A stretch of 64,000 nt of DNA from Glaciozyma antarctica PI12 (taxonomy: Eukaryota; Basidiomycota; Microbotryomycetes; Kriegeriales; Camptobasidiaceae). Every line of letters starts with the position of its first letter. The stretch's first letter is position 1. Shown here piece by piece: positions 21,767 to 33,429 of this stretch. The notes beneath the pieces are model-generated. The model saw only the letters and a list, made by a program, of their open reading frames with translations, was not told the DNA's origin and did no database searches. The stretch is from NCBI GenBank assembly GCA_002917775.1, contig KZ627159.1, positions 328,010 to 392,009 of the forward strand. Reading direction: 5' to 3'. The position numbers and the translations under genes are program-made.

Positions 21767-23212
21767 ATGTCCTCGACTCCCAGCACACCCTTCAACGCCA
21801 CGAACGTCCTAATCGGTGCCACCGTCTCCCTCTTCGAAGTTACGACTCTCGGCCAGCCTCTCGAAGTTCTCAAAACCCACCTCGCCGCCAATCGGTTCGT
21901 CCTCGCTCTCCCTCGGTTTCTCTCGTACGGTACTGAGAAGGTGTGCAGGAAGGATTCCTTGAGGACTGCTGTGGCGAAGACGTACGCCCGAGGCGGTCTG
22001 CGTGGGTTCTACCAAGTCCGTCCTCCCTCCCTCCCTCCTCCCTCCTCACTAACCTCGCACAGGGTCTTATCCCCTGGGCACGCTCCTCGTCCCAGCTCAC
22101 CCCTTCAAGCGCAGGCATGGATCGAAAGCAGCACCACCGGAGGGATACTCCTTTTCACCTCTTCCGAAGTCGAGCGCCTTGCGGAGGGGTGGGGGGTGTC
22201 GAGAGGGACGGCGGGGTTGTTGGGAGGGATCACGGGTGGTGCAGCTCAGGCTTATCTCGCTATGGGGGTACGTCGTTCCTCGCTCGTCGCTCACCCCTTT
22301 CCCCTCCTCCCCTCCCCTTTCCCCTCTTCCCCCACCGCGCTCCCCACTGATCACCAAGCTGACTTCGGACCTCACACAGATCTGCACCACGATGAAAACC
22401 GCCGAAATCACCCGCCTCAAGCTCCCCTCCATCCACCCCCATCTTCCAGGAGAGCCCGGCCTCCCACCTCCCTCGACGATGTCCCTCTTCCTCGACACTT
22501 ATAGGGTTGGAGGTTGGCGAGCGATTAATAAGGGGGTTAATGCGGTGGCGGTTAGGCAGATGACGAATTGGGGGAGTCGGTGCGTCCTTCCTTCCTTTCG
22601 GCAGGAGGTGGGGGTGGGGGGCGAGGGGCTGATGATGATTGGGACGCAGGATGGGATTCGCACGAGCTGCCGAAACGGCCATCAGGGACTTGCGTGGGGT
22701 GGGAGCGGGGGAGAAACTCGGGACGGGGGACAAGGTGCTCGCCTCCGCGGTCGGGGGTGCGCTCGGTATGTCCCCTTCCTCCTTCTGCGGTGTGAGCTGA
22801 TAGGGGGTAGGGTGCTGGAATCATCCTATTGAGGTCGTTAGGGTTGAGGTGCGTGGAGGGAAGGAGAGGGGAGGAAGGGGCTGATGAGCGGGGGCAGATG
22901 CAAAGTCTCGCCAAGTCGTCGAACCGCCCTGCGAAGCCCACGATCGCAAACACGTTTTCGTACATTTACAACGGTTCGTCCCTCCCTCTCCTCGCTGCCG
23001 AGTACGTGCTGAGGAATGGGAGGGTAGAGAGCGGCGTCAAAGGACTGTTTCGAGGAGTGACGCCTCGCTTGTTGCTCGGTGTTTGGAGGGTGCGTTCTTT
23101 CGCTCGCTTTTTCGGAAAGAGAAGGACTGATGAGGGGTAGACGATTTGCTTGGTTACGCTGGCGGATTATGTCATCGTCGTCGTCAAGGAGGAGCAGGCG
23201 GCGGATATTTAG
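21767..23212 (+). CDS. YHM2: Mitochondrial carrier of the YHM2 (citrate/2-oxoglutarate) type
   Basis: YHM2 carriers exchange citrate and 2-oxoglutarate across the inner mitochondrial membrane, supplying cytosolic citrate and reducing power. The start ATG 21767 gives MSSTPSTPFNATNVLIGATV. The first carrier signature is SLFEVTTLGQPLEVLKTHLAANR (key residues P-L-E-x-x-K), then GLRGFYQ spliced to GLIPWAWIES and GILLFTSSEVERLAEGWGVS. The middle repeat has GGITGGAAQAYLAMG, ICTTMKTAEITRLKLPS and GINKGVNAVAVRQMTNWGSR (here AINKGVNAVAVRQMTNWGSR). The third has CWNHPIEVVRVE, MQSLAKSSNRPAKPTIANTF and GLFRGVTPRLLLGVWR. It ends VVVKEEQAADI, TAG at 23210-23212. The order and unusual QPLEV/NHPIEV motifs match YHM2 and not the classical citrate carrier. 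Introns are frequent. Confidence 0.92.
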
Positions 23213-23467
23213 GGATCGTGCAAGGAGGGTTGGCTTGCGAGGGATTTGGGAATTCGATACGTTTGAGCTTTGGGTATCGAGCGAGCAGCGACGAACGGAG
23301 CAGAGTAGAGCGCGGAGAGAGAATGCACGAAGCTTAAAATGAATGCCGATTGTTACAAACGCGCGAAGGGAAGCTAAGACGAAGAAAGTGGGAGGGTAAT
23401 AGGGGAGGTCAGGAGGTGGGGAATATGGCAAGAAATCCAGGCTGTGCAGAAAGAGAAACGGGGCCGC

Positions 23468-24535
<1,068 letters not shown>

Positions 24536-24904
24536 GGTTGGTAGCTTGGTTGGTAGAGAGGAGGTCGTAGGGCGGGAGCTTGGTGCTGTTCGATTCTTGC
24601 GTGAGCTGATGAGCTGAGTTCCTCTCCTGTAAGTTAGCTGGTGACTCTCTCAACTCACCTCAAACGAAGCTGTCAGTGCCGAGAGAGGAGAGGACGACGC
24701 CGGCGAGGGCAGCAAGCGCTCGGGCGAATCAATTCAATTTATTCTAAGGAAATCTAATTTAATTCGCCGCACGGACCCTCGTCGCCGAATCGGAAGTTTT
24801 CTGGCGCGACAGCTTCCTCCGCAACGACAGCTCCAGCTCGACTTGGACCACGCCAGCTTCGACTCAGCCACTCTTAAACTCTTCTTCCGTACGATAACTG
24901 CACC
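24536..24904. promoter_or_regulatory. Divergent promoter region, YPT7 / PNO1
   Basis: A 369-base head-to-head spacer. Around 24728-24763 there is an unusually AT-rich stretch for this locus (AATTCAATTTATTC followed by AATCTAATTTAATTC), which may be a nucleosome-free core promoter. I see no gene. Confidence 0.4.
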
Positions 24905-26102
24905 ATGGCGCCCATCAAATCAGCAGCAGGAGCAGCAGACGACGGCGGCTTCCTCCCTGCCTCATCCACCTCAGCCAAGTCTCGCAAAGCAGCCAAGTCA
25001 GCCTCCATCAGCACCAAGAAGGCGAACGGCAAGGGCAAGGCACCCTCCATGTTCCTCTCGACTCAACTTGCCGTCTCCCATTCGACCGCCGACGACGACA
25101 TGATGGACTTTGAGCGCCTCCCTCTCGACGACTCTGTTCGCCCTACCGTCTCCCGCACGACCGCCGCCGAAGCCTCCGCCGCCATGGCAGACGACATGGA
25201 CGAGGACGACGAGGACGACAGTGTCTTGATCGACCCTTCGTCCCTCGAACTCCCTGAACCCGTTCAGCGTATCCCCATCTCCTCCCTCCCTGGCGCCGAC
25301 GCTCTTTCGTTCCCTGCTGTTAGCCATACTAGCACTAGTGGGCTTACGCAGAGGAGGAAGGTGTCGATCCCCCCGCATCGGATGACGCCGTTGAAGAGGG
25401 ACTGGATCAAGATTTACGGACCGCTCGTCGAGGAGTGCGGGCTGCAAGTTCGTATGAACCTGAAGCGTCGCTGGGTCGAGATGAAGGTGCGCTTATCACC
25501 ATTTGCTTTGGAGGAAACGGAGCTGATGGAGGACCGGATTGACAGACCTCAAAACACACTCCCTCCCCTTCCTCCCTCACTCGCGCCTCCGACTTCCTCG
25601 CCGCCTACGCCCTCGGTTTCTCCGCCGAAGACGCCATCGCCCTCCTCCGTCTCGAAGAGCTCTACGTCGTCCGTCCCCTCCCTTCTCCCTCTCACCCCCA
25701 CTAACCCCCGCACAGGAATCCTTCGAGATCAAGGACGTCAAGACGCTCCACGGCGACCACCTTTCCCGCGCTATCGGTCGTATCGCAGGTCACGAAGGAA
25801 AGACTCGGTTCGTGATCGAGAACGCTAGTCGAACCCGTATCGTCCTCGCAGACACGTTCGTCCCTTCCCCTCCTCCTCCTCCCTCCTCCCCCCTCGCTGA
25901 CCAAAACGAGCAGCAAGATCCACATCCTCGGTACGTTCGGCAACATCAAGATCGCCCGAGACGCCATTTGCGGTACGTCCCTTCCTCTCTCGCTGAGCGC
26001 GAGCTGACGGCGTTTCGCACAGCACTTATTTTGGGATCCCCGCCGGGAAAGGTATATGCGGGACTTCGGATCGTCGCGAGTCGTGGGAGGGAGCGGTTCT
26101 GA
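24905..26102 (+). CDS. PNO1: Pre-rRNA processing KH protein PNO1 (DIM2)
   Basis: PNO1 binds pre-40S particles near the 3' end of 18S rRNA and works with the nuclease NOB1. The start ATG 24905 gives [15 protein letters not shown]. The first exon encodes a Lys/Ala-rich and then acidic tail ([20 protein letters not shown]). The conserved region begins [20 protein letters not shown], then [20 protein letters not shown]. An intron near 25484-25548 joins to [20 protein letters not shown] and [17 protein letters not shown]. The KH core has [35 protein letters not shown] and [18 protein letters not shown]. It ends [20 protein letters not shown] and RGRERF, TGA at 26100-26102. All these blocks are diagnostic for PNO1. 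Confidence 0.95.
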
Positions 26103-26618
26103 GTGTGCGTGTGGGAGGGGTAGAAGGGAGGAGGAGGTGTACTTTTGGGTGGTATACGATTTTTTGGGACGACGAGTTGGGGGCGGTTGTGGAGTTGGGC
26201 GGGTATGGCCTGCTCGGGGTCGTAGCGCTGCTCTGCTTGTGACTGGGGAGGGGCGTCGACAACGAGTGGAACTCGGGGGTTCTGTCATGGCGGTTGAACG
26301 ACTCGCGCGGGTTGTGGAATCATGGCTTCGACGTTTCCTCCTCGCTCGCAGCTTGCCCTGCAGAGCTCACGAAGACCTGCTGAGCCTCATGATGATTTCG
26401 ACTGAGCTCTCTTGCGCAGAGTCGGGCCCATGTTTCATTCGTTCTGCGAGCGAGGACCAAACCCCCGTTTCTCGCTCCCCTCGCTACCGACACTACTCTC
26501 CAATTCCTCTCCACTTCTTTTCCAAACACTCGCTCCTCACATCTATTCCCCCAATAATTTATCTGCACAACATCCCCCCCCACCCCTCTCCCCCAGCCTA
26601 TGCACACCCCCACCGTCC
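26103..26618. other. Convergent 3' spacer
   Basis: Between the ends of PNO1 and the double-barrel protein gene. Only unsupported overlapping open frames are present. Confidence 0.5.
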
Positions 26619-27733
26619 TTAAACAAACCCCCAACGAAGCCCCACCCTCCCCAGGTCCAGCGACGCCAACGCCTCGAACGCCGCGACGCTCAAATCAATA
26701 CTGTTCGCGTCGCAGCCGGGACAGAGGTCAGCGACTTGAGCGGTGATCGTATTGGAGCCGATAGTGAGGGAGACGGTGCGGCCGCATGAGGTACCGGAGG
26801 CGTACTGCGTTTGCGGCTGTCAGTGATCTTCTTGGAGGGGTAGGAGGTTTGAGGGAGGAGAAGAGGGGGAGGGACGTACGGCGCCGGAGGGGAGAGCGAC
26901 GATGTAATCGCTATCCGAGTGCTGAGCCCCGCATGCCCCAAAAGCTCCTTGTTGGTGGTAGTACGTCGCGGTGCCGCCGGTAAATTGAGACGATTTGACA
27001 ACGGGGGAACTGGCGGGGGCGGAGGAGGAGGGAGCATGGGACGAGGAAGAGGAGGGGCGAGGAGGGGAAGAGGAAGAGGAAGAGGAAGACGGAGTAGGAG
27101 AGGGGGATTGGACGGCGGCGATGATGGTGAGAGGTGTAGAGGGTTCTTGGAGAGAGAGTTCGGCGGAGAGGGTCTCGGAGTGAGTGGCGAAACGCCAGGA
27201 GACGGTCCCTGAAGCGAGGTCAGTTCGATTCCGTCTCTGCGGAATGCAGACTCACGAAGATCCGTAGCGTCCCCATCTAGCGCTCGGTACGTAGCTACAC
27301 TAAGTGCTAGAGCTCCTTTAACTTGAGAAGCGTCCGCAACGCGAGCGACGACAGTCTCGTTCGTCGCGGAGTCGAGGTTCGTGATGGAGATGTAAGTCCC
27401 ACAAAAAGGGCTGACGGTCCCGGTCATAGAGTCGTAGTACTCTAGGGGAAGGCCAACCACCAGATCCGTGTCGAGCGAAAGCAGGCCGCACGCTCCTGCG
27501 ACGCCATTCTCTGCGCGCGCAGCGTCAGCTCGATGAAAAAAGACGCAAATGGAAGACGAACGGCGGTACCAGCTTGCGGTGTTGATTTGCGTGGTGCTGG
27601 TGGGTCGTCGGATTGCTGCCGTGATGGCGTTGATGGCAAAGTCGAGAGAGCGAGGTGGGCTCGGCTCGGAGGAGGACTGGGGAACTGGTGCAGCAAAGGC
27701 GAGAGAGGTGAGGAGTAGGAGCTTGAAGAGCAT
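26619..27733 (-). CDS. Secreted protein with two double-psi beta-barrel (expansin/RlpA-like) domains
   Basis: The protein starts with a clear signal peptide (MLFKLLLLTSLAFAAPVPQS, ATG 27733). Domain 1 reads INTASWYRQ spliced to NGVAGACGLLSLDTDLVVGL, then FCGTYISITN and VVARVADASQVKGALALSVA, then GTVSWRF. A Ser/Pro/Thr-rich linker follows. Domain 2 reads GGTATYYHQQGAFGACGAQH, SDYIVALPSG, SCGRTVSLTIGSNTITAQVA, DLCPGCDANSIDLSVAAFEA and GRVGLRWGFV, stop at 26619-26621. Domain 2 keeps the GACG and ADxCPGC features of barwin/expansin-like barrels. Domain 1 lacks the CPGC cysteines. An in-frame 51-nt intron lies in domain 1 (GTTCGT donor, GAGCTGAC branch). The likely location is outside the cell; expansin-like carbohydrate binding or a protein-inhibitor role are both possible. 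Confidence 0.8.
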
Positions 27734-28229
27734 GCTGGGACGAGTTGGGTGAAGATGAGTGGTGGTAGCTGAGAGGACGGGGAGGATGAAGGCATGAGAG
27801 GAAGAGCAGAATTCGCCTCGAGAACTGGAGATGCCCCGGATCAGAGAAACAACGACAAGCGGAGACGGAGCAAGTGGAGGAGATCAGGATCCAGGGTCGT
27901 CTTCCGTCGTAGTGGCAGAACGAGCCGCGCCAAACAGAGCGAAGGGGACCTCGAAAAACAACCGATCGCAAAGTGAAGGTCGCTCGACACCTTCCTCTTC
28001 AGGATTGAGTGCCTGGCGTCCGAAAAAGCAGGGTCCTCTCGGCGTCCTGACGACGTTCGCAAGCAGTGAGCAGAAGAGGAAGAGGAAGAAGGGAAAGATG
28101 AGCGAGACCGAGCAAGTCGCGATAAGTCGAAAGGGCTGAAGTTGACCAGGGGGGCTCTCGACAGGGGCTCCAGCTCTTACTTGGCTGTCTCTCTTACTTA
28201 CCCCCGTCCCCAGGCTCCTCTCCAGGGGC
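27734..28229. other. Divergent promoter region
   Basis: This separates the secreted barrel protein from the three-TM protein. Overlapping open frames without recognisable domains occur on both strands; a spliced 5' leader for the right gene is possible (CCCCAG and CTCCAG acceptor-like sequences near 28213-28226). Confidence 0.4.
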
Positions 28230-30147
28230 ATGGAACGCGACCACGAGTACGTTCAGCGCGGCCAGGACCCATCTTACGACTCTATCCTCGAAGCCGATCT
28301 CAACGACCTGATCCCGCCTGAGCTAGCCGCCGCCCATTCCAACTCGTCGGGCTCCCAACGAGGCTCCGTCTATGGTGGTGTCGCTCCAACCGAACGTGGA
28401 TACGCCCTTACGAAAAACTCCTTCCGCACCGACTCTCCTCGCAGCGGCCAGTCGGACCGAACGATCCTTCCCCCTCCACGACCCTCCTACGAAGCGCGCC
28501 AGTCCTTCGATCTCCCAGCAAGCCCCTCGACCTCCCAGCAAGCCTTCCACACCCAATCGCGCCACTCCCTTCCACCCCTCCCACCAGGTGCTCAGCACCC
28601 CCCATCCTTCCCCACCCCATGGCCACCCCGTTTCCCCGAACAACAACGCTCGATCCAAGTCGGTAGTATCGTCCCCACCGACCTCCCCGCCTTCTCCCGC
28701 TGGAGTCCTACCTGGGTTAGCGGAGGGTACTCGGGAGACGGTCGAGGGTTCACTGAGCACCCTCCTACTGCGCGTGCGGAATCGGCGTGGGGAGGGGATG
28801 GGGCGCAGCCGTACCCCTATCTCGAGTCGCAGGATCGGTATGGGCGACGAGAGGAGGAGGAGGAGGGAGGATGGGTGGAAGAGGATGGGAAGCATGAGTG
28901 GGAGGGAACGGGTGGAGAGTATAGGCATGGAGTTGGGTTCGAGGAGCCGGCGAGCGAGAAGGATAAACGCAGGGTCAAGGATCGGATGAGGAGGCTGGAG
29001 AGGGAGTTTGGGGAGAGGAAAGGAGTGAGTGGAGGAGGGTGGGAAGGGCTCAGTATGAAGGAGCGGATGAAGACGGTCAAGGAGGAGAGGAGGAAGGAGA
29101 AGATTGACCTGGTGGAGCGGAGTGGTGTTGATTCCAAGGGACGACTCGTTGTGCTAGGACGACGGAAACGAGTCGCTTTGCGGTGGCTGCAAGGACTAGG
29201 AGCTCTGGGAGTCGGAATGGGCAGCGTCGGTAGTGCACTCGTGCGGCTTCCTCTTCGCAACGTCCTCGCTCGTTCGCTCGCTGACCCTCTCTTTCGCAGT
29301 TTACGAAACCCGAAACGAACCCGCCGCCTCAGCCCCTCAGCCCCTCTCTACATCCTCTACCTCATCCCCTTCCTCTCCCTCATCCTCACCCTCTACCTCT
29401 TCGTCTTCCGCCCCTGCACGCACCGCAACCCTCCCACTACCTCGCCCAACCAATTCGTCCTCCCTCTCCTCCAAGGCGCAAACCCTTCCTCCCTCCCCGG
29501 CAGTAGATGCTGCTGCTTCGGTAGCGATAGGAAGCAGGGCAAGATGCGACAACAGCAGCAGCACGCAACGACCGTCAACCTCGTCGTCGATCCCTCCATG
29601 TTTCCGCACCTCACGTCAGACCCTCCTTCCCACCTCTCGACCGACAAACGTCGTCGTCGTCGGAAAAAACGTCGTTCCCGCCGCGCAGACCAGGACGACG
29701 ATTCAAGCGACTCATCCTCCTCCTCCTCCTCGGACGCCTGGTCCTTCCACGAATCCTCGAACCCACGCGACCCGCACCAACAGCGCAAAGGGATCCTTTC
29801 AGCCGTTCATCTCGAAGGTCGTTGGCGGGACGCAAGGTCTTGGGTCCGGAAAGTCGCGTGCTGGGATTTCGCAGCGGGCGTATGCTGGGCTGCGGCGGGG
29901 GGTTATGCGATTGGGTTCGGAGCGAGGTGTATGCCTGGGGCTTTCGGAGGATGGTGGTGCGTGCGCGCTCTCTTTGGGGTGAGGAGGGAGGCTGATGAGA
30001 GTTTGCAGCAACTGGTATAATACGGCGATGGCGCTGTCGGTGTTGACGTGCGTCGCGTTCTTTGCGTCGTTCACGTTGGATATCATGGATTTGAGGAGAA
30101 CGAGGTCGCCACCGCGGTTGAAGCAGCAGCGGCTCGTTGAGCCTTGA
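28230..30147 (+). CDS. Unknown protein with a long disordered N-terminus and three transmembrane helices
   Basis: I do not recognise the family. The N-terminal 190 residues or so are Ser/Pro/Gln-rich (TSQQAFHTQSRHSLPPLPPG). An acidic then charged region follows, with a likely coiled coil (RRVKDRMRRLEREFGERKG, MKERMKTVKEERRKEKIDLV). Helix 1 is PLYILYLIPFLSLILTLYLF. Next come a Cys patch (RCCCFG), a polybasic run (KRRRRRKKRRSRR) and an acidic Ser run (DDDSSDSSSSSSSD). Helix 2 is FAAGVCWAAAGGYAIGFGA. An intron near 29969-30008 (GTGCGT donor, TTTGCAG acceptor) joins to NWYNTAMALSVLTCVAFFAS, helix 3, then a short basic tail ending LVEP, TGA at 30145-30147. A 59-nt intron-like stretch at about 29250-29308 is rejected because removing it destroys helix 1. 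Confidence 0.72.
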
Positions 30148-30737
30148 TCTCTCCCTTCCCCTTCCCCCATTTTACGATTCACGACGACGACGACGACGAC
30201 GACCTATCATCTTACGATTGACGCACGATGACCCTACGGACACCTCATGATCTTGTGTAGCTTTGAATCCGCATTGCACTTTGTCGACCTTGCGCGTAGA
30301 GAGGAGTTCTCGAGCTGCGCCGTCGACGTTTCTTATTGGCCTTTCGCGCGGCGTCAGCTACGAAAGAGAGTGCGAGAAGCAAGTCATCCTTCCTTTAAGC
30401 GCCCTGGCCGCTCCGTAGCAGCTCGACTGGCGCAGTCGTGTGACCGATCCGAGGAGCTCGAAGGCGTTGAGCACTAGGGCAGCTCTGGACGGAGAGCAGG
30501 CTTGCAGTCAACAAGCTCAGCGTTTCGTGATCGACCACGATCGGTCGGAGCAGAAGCTTCTAAGCAGAATCTCGAGCAGAGGTCGAGGGAGCAAAGCAGG
30601 TGGGAGGACGCAGATGTGGACTCGAAGGACAGCCACGCAGCTCCTCCACAGAACCACGTTCAGCACGAGCAGTCCCCACTCTCCCCCTCACACAGCAGCT
30701 CCCTTATACCACCTCAATTACGTCCAGCACCTCCTTC
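30148..30737. other. Convergent 3' spacer with ACG microsatellite
   Basis: No gene is supported. A short ACG trinucleotide run lies at its left end. The spacer separates the stops of the three-TM gene and the uS8m gene. Confidence 0.5.
30181..30203. repeat. (ACG)n microsatellite, about 7 units
   Basis: Seven perfect ACG units follow the stop of the three-TM gene. It lies in probable 3' untranslated sequence, so length changes would not alter a protein. Confidence 0.9.
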
Positions 30738-31205
30738 CTAACCCACCCGCGCAATCACCTCTCCTCCCAACCCCCTCCTCACCGCCTCCCTCCCCTCGAC
30801 CCACCCCTGCCGACTATGCACCAACGCCACCTCTCCCAACGTTAACCCGGGGACAAACTTGACCCTCGCGCCTCTGACGAAGCGCTCAACCTCATCGGGA
30901 GCCATGAAGACCCTCCGACTGGGGTTACTGACGAGGCTCATCTTCTTGAGCACGGGTCGATCGGCGCGGTACTTGAGTTCTGCCCAGACGCGCTTCTCGG
31001 ACGTGCGGGCTTCGCGGAACGAGGAAGGGTCGGGTCGGACGGAGGAGGAGGTGGAAGTCGAGCCGTACGTGACGGACGAGATGAAGCCGTGCGAGAGGAG
31101 GAGGGAGAGGAGGGAGAGGTGCTGTTGAGTGGGTTGGAGGGGCACGAAACGGTGTCGGGCGAGGGAGGCGTTGGTGAGGCGGGCGCAGAGCTCGTGAGGG
31201 AGCAT
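30738..31205 (-). CDS. MRPS8: Mitochondrial small-subunit ribosomal protein uS8m
   Basis: This belongs to the mitochondrial ribosome small subunit, a bS/uS8 protein that binds rRNA helix 21. ATG 31205 gives MLPHELCARLTNASLARHRF, matching the start of S8 proteins (LCxRIxNA). Next are LLSLLLSHGFISSVTYG and a Ser/Thr-rich insert, then KRVWAELKYRADRPVLKKMS and LVSNPSRRVFMAPDEVERFV. The C-terminus (LTLGEVALVHSRQGWVEGRE, then LGGEVIARVG) matches the conserved S8 end where G-x-x-x-V-S-T is replaced, as in mitochondrial forms. Length is 155 residues, right for uS8m. The frame stays open upstream to 31427, but the extension (LLHPHPPTLSPPLRTSSPLP) looks like untranslated leader. Confidence 0.88.
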   Translation of the reverse strand: MLPHELCARLTNASLARHRFVPLQPTQQHLSLLSLLLSHGFISSVTYGSTSTSSSVRPDPSSFREARTSEKRVWAELKYRADRPVLKKMSLVSNPSRRVFMAPDEVERFVRGARVKFVPGLTLGEVALVHSRQGWVEGREAVRRGLGGEVIARVG

Positions 31206-31485
31206 TGCGGGAGGAGGGGGACTGGAAAAAAGGCAGCTGTTAGCTGGGAAAAGCGGGCGAAGGGGAGAGCGCTTACGAGGGAGAGGGGAGGAGGTACGGA
31301 GAGGGGGAGAGAGTGTGGGTGGGTGTGGGTGGAGGAGAGGGGAGTCGACGCCTCGAAGACTAAAGTCAGGCTGCCAGCCGAGGGCGCAGGCCAGGCTCGC
31401 TCTCGTTTCTCTCGCCCCTCCGCACAATTTTGGCAGTGAACGGAATCCATTTCGTTTCGTACAAGATTGATCAACCAGCTTCAGC

Positions 31486-32848
31486 TCAAACTGCCAACTC
31501 CGAGTTAAGAACCCTCAAGTACTCCTCCCTGGCCGCAGCTGCGATCTTGTTTTTGAGAGCACGCCAGCATCAGCGACGGCGCATGCAAGGATTCAGAAAG
31601 TGAACGTACCTCCGAAGCGGGAAGCAAGCACACAAAGGCGTGAATCGTTCCTCGGAAGACGTGAAGCTCCGTCGAGACGCCGGCCGCCATCAGCCGCTTC
31701 GCATACTCGGGTCCATGGTCGACGAGGGAATCAAGCTCGCAGCTCGAGATGTCTGTGGCGAGGAGATTGATGAGCTTTGGAGCCTCAGAAGTGGGGGAGA
31801 AGGACAAACAGTGAGGAGGGAGGCCGACGAAATCGTTGTTGTCGGTGGAGCGGAGAGGGAAGGCATCGACGGGGATGTCCTCGGGGAGGTTGAGGTACTT
31901 TCCAGCAGCGACCTGGTTCTTGGCACTCCATGCCTATATAGAAATCGGCGTCGATCCAGCTCAGGAGAAAGGAGAACCGCGGGAGAAGCTCACGGCGTGA
32001 TACTTGATCAGGGGGTGATCGTCGGCCTGCGAGGGGTAGATGACTCGGTCGTCCATGTCGACGCTGTCGAGAAAGAGTTAGCTGCAGTCGTGCTTCACGA
32101 AGAGCAAGAGCGCGGCGCACCTATCGAGAATCACGATCTTGGGCTGAACGGCAGCCTTTGCGTTCTTGAGGCGGATCGCGAGTCCCGTAGCGAGTGCGGA
32201 GCCAGCACTGAAGCCATAGAAGCCGACGCGGGACGTATCGACACCAAGAGAAGCTCCGTTTGCGACCAGGTGGGCGTACGCAGCGTCGATATCCTTGATC
32301 GCTGCGAGAGGTTTAGAACGCGATCGGGGTTCGGGGTTCGCGGACGCACCAGCGGGGAAAGGAGCTTCGGGAGCGAGCCTGTAGGTCGGAGCGAACGTCG
32401 CGTAGCCCTTGGACGCGAGGAAGTTGTGCAGAGGGAGGTCGAGCCTGCGGAGTGGGCGTGAGCCGGTGCGCGACGATAACGCTTGTCCAGCCGACTTACT
32501 CGGGTGCACCAAACAGGAAACCTCCTCCGTGGATGCTAAACTGCAATTCAGGGCGTCAACAAAGCTCTCCGGCAGCGCCATGACTTTGAGAGGACTCACC
32601 ACAACCGGTGGGTTGACCACGCCAACGGGCTTGATCAGCAGCACCCGAAGAGGCTGCCCAGCTCCTCCTGGCACCTCGATGCTCTCCATCGTCGCGATGC
32701 TCGCCTCGGGCGCAGGGTGGGCAGGGAAGGAAGCGAGGAACGGCCTGCAGACCTGGGCAGGGGGACCCGTGGTGAGGTCCCAGCCAGGGAAAGCGGAGAG
32801 GAAGCCTCGTAGCTCGGGGAGGGCGCGAGAGAAGTCGGTGTCGGACAT
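31486..32848 (-). CDS. Alpha/beta hydrolase of the hormone-sensitive-lipase type
   Basis: A predicted esterase/lipase of unknown substrate. It starts MSDTDFSRALPELRGFLSAF. After IEVPGGAGQPLRVLLIKPVG comes SIHGGGFLFGAPE, the HGGG oxyanion-hole motif. Then LPLHNFLASKGYATFAPTYR and LAPEAPFPAG, typical of the HSL family. The nucleophile elbow is RVGFYGFSAGSALATGLAI (GxSxG). Later exons give VDMDDRVIYPSQADDHPLIK, AWSAKNQVAAGKYLNLPEDI and LINLLATDISSCELDSLVDH; the catalytic Asp is likely in this last part and the His in FRGTIHAFVCLLP. It ends EEYLRVLNSELAV, TGA at 31486-31488. No signal peptide is evident, so it is probably intracellular. A long open frame on the opposite strand (31640-32461) is a shadow of it. 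Confidence 0.87.
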
Positions 32849-32915
32849 GTCGTTGTTCGGTGGGTTGAGAAGGGGAACAAGCGAAGCTCAGAAGAGGCTC
32901 GTTGTTTCGGTTGTT

Positions 32916-33419
32916 TTAAAGGGCGGAGACTAGCAACCGCTGACCCGTGACACGCTCAGAGAGAGACCGGTCGCTTAGAGAGCGTTCGGCCCACACAGGG
33001 AGATCTCTCACGAGCGAGAGCAACGATAGAATCGTGGACGGAAGCGCCACGTCGGCTCGAGCGGAGGACGTGTACCTCCTCCTGAGCTCCCCCCACCGTG
33101 AAGCGCGCACAAGGTTGTCCCAGTCCTTTCCTGGCGAGCCAGCTGGTGAAGGTCAAGGTAGCACACTGCCTAGCTTACGCGCTCGTAGCGGAAGTGGGAG
33201 GAGCGCTTGAGGAGCTTGAGGAGAGCTTGGAGTGATGCGCCGGAGATGGGAGATTCGAGCGGTGGAGGTGGGCTGGAGCTGGGAGAGATCGGCTGGGGGC
33301 ACTGGAGGTACAACGCTGGCGAAGACGGAATGGAGCTCGGGAGTCCTGAGTGTGCGAGCGTCGTGGGGAGAGGAAGAAAGAGGAGAGGAGCTCGCTCGTC
33401 GCTCCTTGCTCTCCTGCAC
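32916..33419 (-). CDS. Possible small gene of unknown function, 5' end unresolved
   Basis: On the minus strand the frame SGASLQALLKLLKRSSHFRY is followed by a 53-nt GTAAGC...AAAG intron (about 33177-33125). It then joins in frame to DWDNLVRASRWGELRRRYTS and SILSLLSLVRDLP-like sequence, ending LLVSAL with stop at 32916. The junction HFRYER|DWDNLVRAS reads smoothly, which suggests a real gene. No ATG lies in this frame between 33240 and 33430, and further upstream it would be antisense to the well-supported OCRE/FHA gene. The product has no family I know. It could also be chance coding potential. Confidence 0.3.
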
Positions 33420-33429
33420 CTCACGCGAG

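Noticed and set aside
29233-29982. Alternative plus-strand frame in the three-TM gene, reached by a 59-nt intron-like sequence near 29250-29308
   Set aside because: The unspliced frame encodes a good transmembrane helix, a Cys patch and coherent charged tracts; the alternative frames give only Ser/Pro-rich chance sequence.
31640-32461. Open frame of 273 codons on the plus strand
   Set aside because: It is the shadow of the alpha/beta hydrolase, whose HGGG and GFSAG motifs fix the true strand.
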